Shown in pieces: positions 1 to 5,055 of a stretch of 5,055 nucleotides of DNA. The notes under the pieces are model-generated. The model saw nothing but the letters and a program-made list of their open reading frames with translations, was not told where the DNA came from and did not search any database. Positions within the stretch are counted from its first letter, which is position 1. Each line of letters starts with the position of its first letter. The translations under genes and the position numbers were made by a program. Source of the DNA: Pseudomonadota bacterium (GTDB lineage Bacteria > Pseudomonadota > Alphaproteobacteria > Rhizobiales > Xanthobacteraceae); NCBI GenBank assembly GCA_023405565.1, contig JAEXXW010000599.1, positions 1-5,055 of the forward strand. The letters run 5' to 3'.

Positions 1-1117
1 CAACATAGGCGAGCCACAGCAGCGCGACGGTGCAAAGGACGAAGCCGAAGCGGCCGATCTGCCGGGGCGTGAAGCGCTTGTAGAACCGCACGATCAGCAT
101 TGCCGCGAAGAACACCGTGAGATTGAACGGCATCATGGCCACCGCGGTGGCGATTGGGGAGCGTCCCTGCACGATCTGGATGTAGAGCGGCACCGAGAAG
201 TTGAGCATGGCTTCCAACGCGACAACGGCGAACATCGTATAGACGGCAGCGCGCTCTTGCGGCGAGTCGATCACCTGCAGCGCCAGCAACGGTGTCTTGC
301 CCGCCTTCTGGCGGCGATGGGTCCACATGAAGAATGCCTGCCCGAGCACGATGCCGAGGACGATCAGGATCGGTGCGGGGGAAACGCCGACGATGTTGAA
401 AGGCGCGTTAGGGGTCGCAAGAGCGAGGCCCCAGCGGTTCAGGTTATTGAAGCCGAAGCTGATCATGACGATCGCCGCCGCTGCCAGGACCACGCCGATC
501 ATGTCGATCTTGACGTCGGAATTGCCCTGATCAGGTTTGAGGCGGAAGCTCAGCAGGAATACGATGGCCGCGAGGACGATCAGAATGCCGAAGGCTGGCC
601 GCCAGCCGATATAGGTGCCAAGGATGCCGCCGATAACGAAGGCCGCAACGCCCGCGCCCGCGCGGGCCGAGCCGAGCGCCCCGAGAGCGGTCGCCTGTTG
701 GGTGCCGCGATAGTTTTCGGCTATCAGCGCGACGAGCGACGGTACGAGTGCTGCGCCGGCGGCACCGGACAGTCCTTGCGCGAGAATCATCGCCGTTGCG
801 TTCGGGCTGAATGTCATCAGCACCTGGGCGATGCCAAACAGCACAACGACGGCCCGGAAGACGCGCAATGCGCCAAAGCGCTGGTTGAGTTTCGCGCCGA
901 GCATCACGAAGCCGGCCACCAGCATCGAATAGGTCACGATGCCCGTTGCCACGGTGGTCGGTGGTACGTTGAAGCTCTGCACCATGCCACCGAGCGCGAC
1001 CGGAAGCGAGGCGACGTTGAAGGACATGAGCACCTGGCCGAGCGCGATCGCGATCATGGGCACCCAGGATTCGTTCGCCTCCGTTGCGGGATGACCGGTG
1101 ACTGTTGCCGTCGTCAT
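1..1117 (-). CDS. MFS transporter, drug/metabolite efflux type (C-terminus beyond the left edge)
   Basis: Inner-membrane secondary transporter of the major facilitator superfamily. The substrate cannot be read from the sequence. Translating the minus strand from the ATG at 1117-1115 gives 372 uninterrupted residues running off the window. About eleven hydrophobic segments are visible, roughly at residues 19-45, 52-75, 87-103, 108-133, 143-168, 171-191, 204-225, 245-264, 291-312, 322-345 and 355-372. The long segment 7-8 region and overall look suggest the 14-helix DHA2 type, with the last helices missing. The loop after helix 2 reads LNQRFGALR (77-85), a degenerate motif A in which Gln79 stands where the usual Asp is. 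Helix 5 has AFVIGG (159-164) followed by GWRPAF, a motif C without its Pro. The start is supported by GCAGGA nine bases upstream (1127-1132). The gene begins 88 bp after the glutaminase stop on the same strand; that gap shows no clear terminator, so co-transcription is plausible. The family is sure, the substrate unknown. Confidence 0.9.
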   Translation of the reverse strand, partial: MTTATVTGHPATEANESWVPMIAIALGQVLMSFNVASLPVALGGMVQSFNVPPTTVATGIVTYSMLVAGFVMLGAKLNQRFGALRVFRAVVVLFGIAQVLMTFSPNATAMILAQGLSGAAGAALVPSLVALIAENYRGTQQATALGALGSARAGAGVAAFVIGGILGTYIGWRPAFGILIVLAAIVFLLSFRLKPDQGNSDVKIDMIGVVLAAAAIVMISFGFNNLNRWGLALATPNAPFNIVGVSPAPILIVLGIVLGQAFFMWTHRRQKAGKTPLLALQVIDSPQERAAVYTMFAVVALEAMLNFSVPLYIQIVQGRSPIATAVAMMPFNLTVFFAAMLIVRFYKRFTPRQIGRFGFVLCTVALLWLAYV

Positions 1118-1205
1118 GATGTGTTGTCCTGCTTGAATGGCCCGAATTTCGAGCGCCGACTGTCTGTTGACCAAATGTCCGTTGAAATGCGTAGTTTGGG
1201 TCGGG

Positions 1206-2198
1206 TTATGCTTCCGGTTGGGATACAAACAGATCCATGCCCAATCGTTGCGAGAGATATTTCGCCACAAGCTGGCCCTTCACGCTGTTGCCGGCGCTAT
1301 CGAGTGGCGGCGCGAAGGTGCCCAACCCTCCCTTGCCCGGCGAGACAGTGACAATGCCGCCGCCGATGCCGCTTTTGCCAGGCAGGCCGATGTCGTACAG
1401 CCAGTCGCCCGACGTCTCGTAGAGACCGGCGGTCGTCATGACTGCCAGAACGTAGTGACACACTGCCGGATCGACGACTCGCTCTTTCGTGATCGGGTTG
1501 ACGCCGCCGTCGGCAAGCGTGGCGCCCATGATCGCAAGGTCTTTGGCGCTGACATTGAGCGAGCATTTCCGCGTGTACAGGTCGACGGCCTCCATCGGCT
1601 CGCAATAGATCCGGTTCACGCTCAGGAGAAACTGGGCAATGCTGCGGTTTCGGAAATTGGTCTCCGCTGCGGATTTCAGGACCTCATCATTCATAGGCAA
1701 TGTGCGACCGGCGAATTTCGACAAGCCGGTGTGAATGAATTTCCACTTCTCCTCGACGGTCGATCCCGGTACGAGGCTGGTGGTCGCGATCGCGCCGGCA
1801 TTGACCATCGGGTTGGTCCGCCCGTCAGCCATGCGCTCGATACCGGCGACCGAATTGAAGGCAAAGCCCGTCGCGTTGGCGCCCAGTTTGGCGCGTGCTT
1901 CTTCGTGTCCGATTTGCTGACAAATGAGCGCAAAGATAAATGGCTTTGAGACGCTCATGATCGAGAATTCATATTCGGTATCGCCGACCGAATGGACATT
2001 TCCGTTTGTGCCGACAACGCAGATGCCGAACAGGTTGCTGTCGACGCGAGCGAGCGCGGGATAAACTTGCGAGTTCTGACCTTCGTTATTGTCTTTGAAG
2101 CGTTCGTGGGCGCCGTTCACCAGCTTCCGCACAAGCTCCTGTGAGGGCAGGTGGCCGGTGGAGACATAGTTCAAGTCGTTGTCCGTCTCAGGCGCCAT
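1206..2198 (-). CDS. glsA: Glutaminase, serine-dependent (class A, YbaS/GlsA-like)
   Basis: Hydrolyses L-glutamine to L-glutamate and ammonia in the cytoplasm; it has no signal peptide or membrane segment. The 330 residues fit a single glutaminase domain (bacterial members are about 305-310) with an N-terminal extension of some 16 residues and no added STAS or ankyrin domain. Visible family motifs are SVSK (82-85; nucleophile Ser82 and Lys85), NPMVNAGAIATTSL (129-142; Asn133), FRNRSIA (182-188; Asn184), DLYTRKCS (206-213; Tyr208), TAGLYETSGDW (256-266; Tyr260) and GLPGKSGIGGGIV (271-283). By register with E. coli YneH (Ser66, Asn117, Glu161, Asn168, Tyr192, Tyr244, Val262), Glu161 corresponds to Ala177 and Val262 to Ile278, so one polar substrate contact is missing. 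The start has a good AGAGGAA-type ribosome site (complement of 2205-2212) about seven bases upstream. The gene is divergent from the patatin gene. E. coli ybaS is paired with an amino-acid antiporter for acid resistance, whereas here the downstream partner is an MFS protein. Family certain; activity with Ala177 uncertain. Confidence 0.95.
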   Translation of the reverse strand: MAPETDNDLNYVSTGHLPSQELVRKLVNGAHERFKDNNEGQNSQVYPALARVDSNLFGICVVGTNGNVHSVGDTEYEFSIMSVSKPFIFALICQQIGHEEARAKLGANATGFAFNSVAGIERMADGRTNPMVNAGAIATTSLVPGSTVEEKWKFIHTGLSKFAGRTLPMNDEVLKSAAETNFRNRSIAQFLLSVNRIYCEPMEAVDLYTRKCSLNVSAKDLAIMGATLADGGVNPITKERVVDPAVCHYVLAVMTTAGLYETSGDWLYDIGLPGKSGIGGGIVTVSPGKGGLGTFAPPLDSAGNSVKGQLVAKYLSQRLGMDLFVSQPEA

Positions 2199-2481
2199 AA
2201 AGCATTCCTCTTTGGAGCAAATTGTCGGAAAAGTTTTGCAATTGGTTGATCTGCATCATCTTCAAACGGATAAGGATGCACAAGTTGGTGTCAGTTTGCA
2301 CGCGTGTTGTGCCGGATTGCGCTAGGTATGTGAGAAATTGCCATAGGCTGTTTCTGCTTGCCTGTCCCATGGCGAAACGTGATGCTAAGTCAATCGGTGG
2401 GGGCGGGATCATCTATTGCAATGCAGCGATGTCGTCTTTAAGCGTAAGGACAGTATCTGTTTTGAGCGGGTGCTTGCACGG

Positions 2482-2511
2482 ATGACGTCGTTTGTTGGCA
2501 AACGATGTCAT
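2482..2511. repeat. 30-bp near-perfect inverted repeat, probable operator or hairpin
   Basis: The arms ATGACGTCGTTTG (2482-2494) and CAAACGATGTCAT (2499-2511) are reverse complements except for one pair (G2487 against T2506, which would be a G-U wobble in RNA). They flank the 4-base spacer TTGG. No T-run follows on either strand, so a rho-independent terminator is unlikely. It lies about 125 bp before the patatin start and 284 bp before the glutaminase start, in non-coding DNA between divergent genes. A dimeric regulator operator is the simplest reading; a structured 5' leader of the patatin transcript is the alternative. Confidence 0.6.
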
Positions 2512-2595
2512 GCTCGTGTCACGTCCGGTTCTAAGGCCTCTAGCGAGGGGCAAGATTAAGTACCTGTGTGTGTTGTTGGGTTTCTTTCTACAGTG

Positions 2596-2611
2596 GCGCA
2601 TCATTGCGCAA
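2596..2611. promoter_or_regulatory. Small inverted repeat and palindrome just upstream of the patatin gene
   Basis: GCGCA (2596-2600) and TGCGC (2605-2609) form an inverted repeat around TCAT, and the second half overlaps the perfect palindrome TTGCGCAA (2604-2611). The element ends 24 bases before the patatin ATG. A very weak promoter match overlaps it (TTGGGT at 2576-2581, 17-base spacer, CATCAT at 2599-2604). If that promoter is real, a repressor bound here would block it. The arms are short and could be chance. Confidence 0.25.
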
Positions 2612-2635
2612 CGCTCCGGACATTGACGTGTATTT

Positions 2636-3688
2636 ATGAGCAATAACGTTCCCCATGGGGCCGGCGCTTCAATCCGCGAGACCGTGCTGGTCGACTTTGC
2701 GCTGCAGGGTGGCGGTGCGCATGGTGCGTTCAGCTGGGGGGTGCTCGAGCGCCTGCTCGAGGAGCCTTGGCTCCAGATCGACGGTATTTCCGGTACGTCC
2801 GCTGGGGCGATGAATGCTGCGGTCCTGGCAGATGGATATGCCGAAGGCGGCGCCCAGGGCGCGCGAAGGGCGCTGGAGCGATACTGGCGTTATGTTTCGG
2901 AGGCTGCCCGCTTCAGCCCGTTTCAGCGCAGTCCGTTGGACAAATTCCTTGGCCGCTGGACGCTCGATAATTCGCCGCTGTTCATCACTATGGACATGAT
3001 GTCGCGGCTGTTCTCACCTTACGACCTCAATCCCGGCGGCAGCCATCCGCTGCGGAGCATTCTCGAAAAGCTGATTGATTTCGAGCGCCTCAAGCAGGGC
3101 CCCATCAAGCTCTTCATTAGCGCAACCAATGTACGGACCGGTCGCGTCCGCGTCTTCCGCAATGCCGAAATAACCGCTGACGTCTTGCTGGCATCGGCAT
3201 GCCTCCCGACGCTATTCCAGGCGATCCAGATTGATGGCGAAGCCTATTGGGATGGCGGCTATTCCGGCAATCCGACCATGACACCGCTGGTGCGGGAATG
3301 TCAGTCGAAAGATACGATCCTTGTTCCTGTCAATCCGATCGAACGGACCGGTACACCGAGCACGGCGAGTGACATCATCAGCCGGATGAATGAGATTTCG
3401 TTCAATGCCGTTGCCTTGAAGGAATTGCGGATGATGGCGCTCCTGCGTCGTGTCGCCGATCCGGGTGACACGGAAGGAAAGCTCTGGGCGCAGATGCGCG
3501 TGCACCTTGTCCGCAACGAGGTGATGGCCTCGCTGGGCTATTCGTCGAAGCTGAATGCCGAATGGGATTTTCTGAGCATGTTGCGGGAGGCCGGCCGCAA
3601 GGCTGCCGAGGAGTTTCTGGTAAAGCATGGCAGCGATGTCGGCGTCAGATCGACGGTCGACCTCGATATCCTTCTCGATCAGGTTTGA
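2636..3688 (+). CDS. Patatin-like phospholipase / acyl hydrolase family protein
   Basis: Ser-Asp dyad lipid acyl hydrolase of the patatin family, 350 residues. The catalytic signature is complete: oxyanion-hole loop GGGAHG (25-30), nucleophile elbow GTSAG (53-57, Ser55) and the DGG motif (206-208, Asp206). The core continues with SATNVRTGRVRVF (162-174) and ASACLPTLFQ (186-195), typical of bacterial patatins. The segment DIISRMNEISFNAVALKELRMM (246-267) resembles the C-terminal extension seen in many proteobacterial members (DUF3734-like, from memory). There is no signal peptide or membrane helix, so the protein is probably cytoplasmic, acting on membrane lipid or stored polymer. The ATG at 2636 is the first start in its frame after an in-frame stop at 2624-2626; the ribosome site is poor (GGA, 15 bases upstream). 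A GntP permease follows after 16 bp, almost certainly in the same transcript. If a 3-hydroxybutyrate dehydrogenase gene follows the permease, a role in polyhydroxybutyrate turnover would be favoured. The true substrate is unknown. Confidence 0.92.
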   Translation: MSNNVPHGAGASIRETVLVDFALQGGGAHGAFSWGVLERLLEEPWLQIDGISGTSAGAMNAAVLADGYAEGGAQGARRALERYWRYVSEAARFSPFQRSPLDKFLGRWTLDNSPLFITMDMMSRLFSPYDLNPGGSHPLRSILEKLIDFERLKQGPIKLFISATNVRTGRVRVFRNAEITADVLLASACLPTLFQAIQIDGEAYWDGGYSGNPTMTPLVRECQSKDTILVPVNPIERTGTPSTASDIISRMNEISFNAVALKELRMMALLRRVADPGDTEGKLWAQMRVHLVRNEVMASLGYSSKLNAEWDFLSMLREAGRKAAEEFLVKHGSDVGVRSTVDLDILLDQV

Positions 3689-3703
3689 TTCGATCAGGTT
3701 TGA
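3675..3703 (+). repeat. 14-bp direct duplication at the patatin/permease junction
   Basis: TCGATCAGGTTTGA occurs at 3675-3688 and again at 3690-3703, one base apart (period 15). The first copy encodes the last residues of the patatin and its TGA stop. The second copy repeats the same stop in the same frame and places CAGG about six bases before the permease ATG, where it serves as the ribosome site. Removing one unit would leave the stop and the permease ATG one base apart, so a slippage duplication probably widened the junction to 16 bases. Confidence 0.85.
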
Positions 3704-3704
3704 C

Positions 3705-5055
3705 ATGGGACTTCTTGGAATCGTTGTTGCGCTTGGACTTCTGATCGCTCTGGCCTATCGAGGCTGGAGCGTTTTGCTGCTTGCTCCGGTGGCGGCGATC
3801 CTCGCGGCGCTCTTCTCGCGGGAACCGCTGCTGGCGCACTGGACCCAGACATTCATGGGCAGTGCGGCGCAGTTTTTCGCCCAGTTCTTTCCGATCTTTC
3901 TTCTCGGCGCGCTGTTCGGCAAGTTGATGGACGACAGCGGATCGGTGCAGGTCATCGCGCGCAGCATGAACGACTGGCTTGGCGCAAGGCGGGTCATCCT
4001 CGCGGTCGTGCTGGCCGGCGCCATCGTCACCTATGGTGGCGTCAACGTCTTTGTGGCGTTCTTCGTGCTTGGGCCGATGGCGATCACGCTGTTCCGCAAT
4101 GCGGATATTCCGCGGCGGCTGATGCCGGCTGCGATCGCGCTCGGCACATCCACCTTCACCATGACGGCCTTTCCGGGAACGCCGGCGGTGCAAAATGCGA
4201 TCCCGATGCCGTTTTTCGGCACAACACCTTTTGCGGCGCCCGGCCTCGGCGTGATCGCGTCGGCGATCATGCTGGGCTTTGGATTATGGTGGCTGGCCCG
4301 TGCGGAGGCGGCGGCGCGGCGCGCCGGCATCGGTTTTGGCAGCAATGATTTTGCCGCACCGGCCCCCGTCGACGACCAGTTGATCCGTGAACGGGCGACC
4401 GTGTCGCGGGAATTCGATCCGGCGGAAATCGGTCATGGACAGCATAGCGAGAAAGCGCCTTCCATCCTTATGGCTGCAGCCCCGCTTGTGGTCGTCATTC
4501 TCGTCAATCTGCTGATGTCATTCGTTGTCCTGCCCCGCCTTGATTTCTCGTTTCTGGCTGAGCAGCGCTGGGGTGGCACGTCGCTGTCGGCGGTCGCCGG
4601 CGTGTGGTCCGTTGCGGTTGCCCTCGCAGCGGGGATTTTGACTTTGCTCATTCTCAATGTCCGGCGATTGCCCTCGATCCGTGAAAGCATGGATGCAGGG
4701 GCGAACGCTTCCGTGCTGCCGATGGTCACCGTGGCGAGTCTTGTCGGGTTCGGTGCGGTTGTTGCGGCATTGCCGGCTTTCGCGATCGTGCGCGAATGGG
4801 TGTTATCGATCGGCGGCGGTCCGCTCGTGTCGCTTGCGGTTGCGACCAATATCCTTGCCGCTCTCACGGGCTCGGCGTCCGGCGGCCTGACAATTGCGCT
4901 GGATGCCCTGGGCGAAACATATATGCGGCTTGCTGCCGAGAACGGAATCGATCCTTCGATCCTGCACCGCGTTGCGGTGATCGGTGCCGGTACGCTCGAC
5001 AGTCTGCCGCACAACGGGGCCGTTGTGACGTTGCTGGCGGTGTGCGGATCAAATC
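3705..5055 (+). CDS. GntP family permease, possibly for 3-hydroxybutyrate (C-terminus beyond the right edge)
   Basis: Inner-membrane proton-coupled symporter of the gluconate permease (GntP) family, which imports gluconate, related sugar acids or short hydroxy acids. The 450 residues are continuous to the window end. GntP proteins usually end with one more hydrophobic stretch, so perhaps 20-50 residues are missing. The sequence is strongly hydrophobic, with segments around 3-18, 22-37, 57-74, 96-128, 140-157, 178-197, 252-277, 294-318, 335-362 and 372-398, and a hydrophilic loop at 199-250. Family-like motifs are TYGGVNVFVAFFVLGPM (109-125), FPGTPAVQNAIP (156-167), TGSASGGLTIAL (388-399) and GTLDSLPHNGAVVTLL (429-444). 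The ATG is preceded by CAGG in the duplicated junction, which supports the start. A related permease lies beside 3-hydroxybutyrate dehydrogenase in Pseudomonas aeruginosa (PA2004 beside bdhA), and here the partner is a patatin lipase. Import of (R)-3-hydroxybutyrate is therefore my preferred but unproven substrate guess. Confidence 0.9.
   Translation, partial: MGLLGIVVALGLLIALAYRGWSVLLLAPVAAILAALFSREPLLAHWTQTFMGSAAQFFAQFFPIFLLGALFGKLMDDSGSVQVIARSMNDWLGARRVILAVVLAGAIVTYGGVNVFVAFFVLGPMAITLFRNADIPRRLMPAAIALGTSTFTMTAFPGTPAVQNAIPMPFFGTTPFAAPGLGVIASAIMLGFGLWWLARAEAAARRAGIGFGSNDFAAPAPVDDQLIRERATVSREFDPAEIGHGQHSEKAPSILMAAAPLVVVILVNLLMSFVVLPRLDFSFLAEQRWGGTSLSAVAGVWSVAVALAAGILTLLILNVRRLPSIRESMDAGANASVLPMVTVASLVGFGAVVAALPAFAIVREWVLSIGGGPLVSLAVATNILAALTGSASGGLTIALDALGETYMRLAAENGIDPSILHRVAVIGAGTLDSLPHNGAVVTLLAVCGSN

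Larger units (their letters stand above)
2199..2635. other. Divergent intergenic control region between glutaminase and patatin genes
   Basis: These 437 bases separate two divergent starts and must hold the promoters of both transcription units. By hand count, GC is about 49% over 2221-2580, against 60% or more in sampled coding lines. Short open frames exist on both strands, but they lack ribosome sites and recognisable protein composition, so I call no gene. I find no convincing sigma-70 or sigma-54 promoter on either strand. Visible structure includes an inverted repeat at 2482-2511, the palindromes CACGCGTG (2299-2306), ATTGCAAT (2415-2422) and TTGCGCAA (2604-2611), and four plus-strand copies of TTGCA (2236, 2296, 2416, 2474). 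Length and symmetry suggest regulator binding, but no regulator gene lies in the window. Confidence 0.7.

Noticed and set aside
257..1351. Long plus-strand open frame of 364 codons opposite the MFS gene
   Set aside because: Its protein is rich in Arg, His, Asp and Glu with no recognisable domain, and it runs antisense to a clear MFS coding frame. This is the usual mirror frame of a high-GC gene.
1137..1949. Plus-strand open frame of 270 codons opposite the glutaminase gene
   Set aside because: Antisense to a complete, motif-bearing glutaminase; no family features or ribosome site of its own.
2222..2485. Plus-strand open frame of 87 codons in the intergenic region, with minus-strand frames at 2188-2412 and 2413-2643
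   Set aside because: TTG start without a ribosome site, Cys- and Arg-rich composition, overlap with the regulatory palindromes; no support as a gene.
2482..2511. The inverted repeat read as a rho-independent terminator
   Set aside because: No T-run after either arm and no gene ends near it; both neighbouring genes start, rather than stop, on this side.
2296..2515. Possible sigma-54 promoters (GGCAC or TTGGCA followed by TGC) on either strand
   Set aside because: The spacing between the GG and GC elements is 12-13 bases instead of the required 10.
3645..5014. Several minus-strand open frames opposite the permease, up to 193 codons
   Set aside because: The plus-strand frame gives a continuous GntP protein; the antisense products are basic, low-complexity and resemble nothing.

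Overview
The window looks like an ordinary chromosomal stretch of an alphaproteobacterium, most likely from the Hyphomicrobiales (rhizobia, Brucella or Afipia-type bacteria). I infer this from the roughly 60% GC coding regions, the codon use and the style of the proteins; no marker gene fixes the taxon. There are four protein-coding genes, two of them cut by the window edges, arranged as two divergent pairs around one 437-bp intergenic region. I see no tRNA, rRNA, CRISPR array, insertion sequence or phage gene.

Left half, minus strand: a complete glutaminase gene (1206-2198, class A serine-dependent glutaminase, closest in my memory to E. coli YbaS/GlsA1) is followed after 88 bp by a major facilitator superfamily transporter (1-1117, C-terminus off the left edge). 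They lie on the same strand and could be co-transcribed. The glutaminase keeps its Ser-x-x-Lys catalytic pair, but the family's substrate-contacting Glu is replaced by Ala.

Middle, 2199-2635: divergent control region of about 49% GC with no convincing gene. It holds a near-perfect 30-bp inverted repeat (2482-2511), a smaller inverted repeat and 8-bp palindrome close to the patatin start (2596-2611), and several TTGCA words.

Right half, plus strand: a complete patatin-like acyl hydrolase (2636-3688) followed after 16 bp by a GntP-family permease (3705 to the right edge). The gene junction carries a 14-bp direct duplication that repeats the end and stop codon of the patatin gene and supplies the permease's ribosome-binding sequence.

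Working model (inference): the right pair may serve lipid or polyhydroxybutyrate-related carbon metabolism. A GntP permease of this kind sits next to 3-hydroxybutyrate dehydrogenase in some proteobacteria, so a bdhA gene just beyond the right edge would fit. The left pair would handle glutamine/glutamate and an unknown exported or imported small molecule. Nothing here clearly amounts to a new biological system. The points most worth a second look are the altered glutaminase active site, the 30-bp palindrome and the duplicated gene junction.
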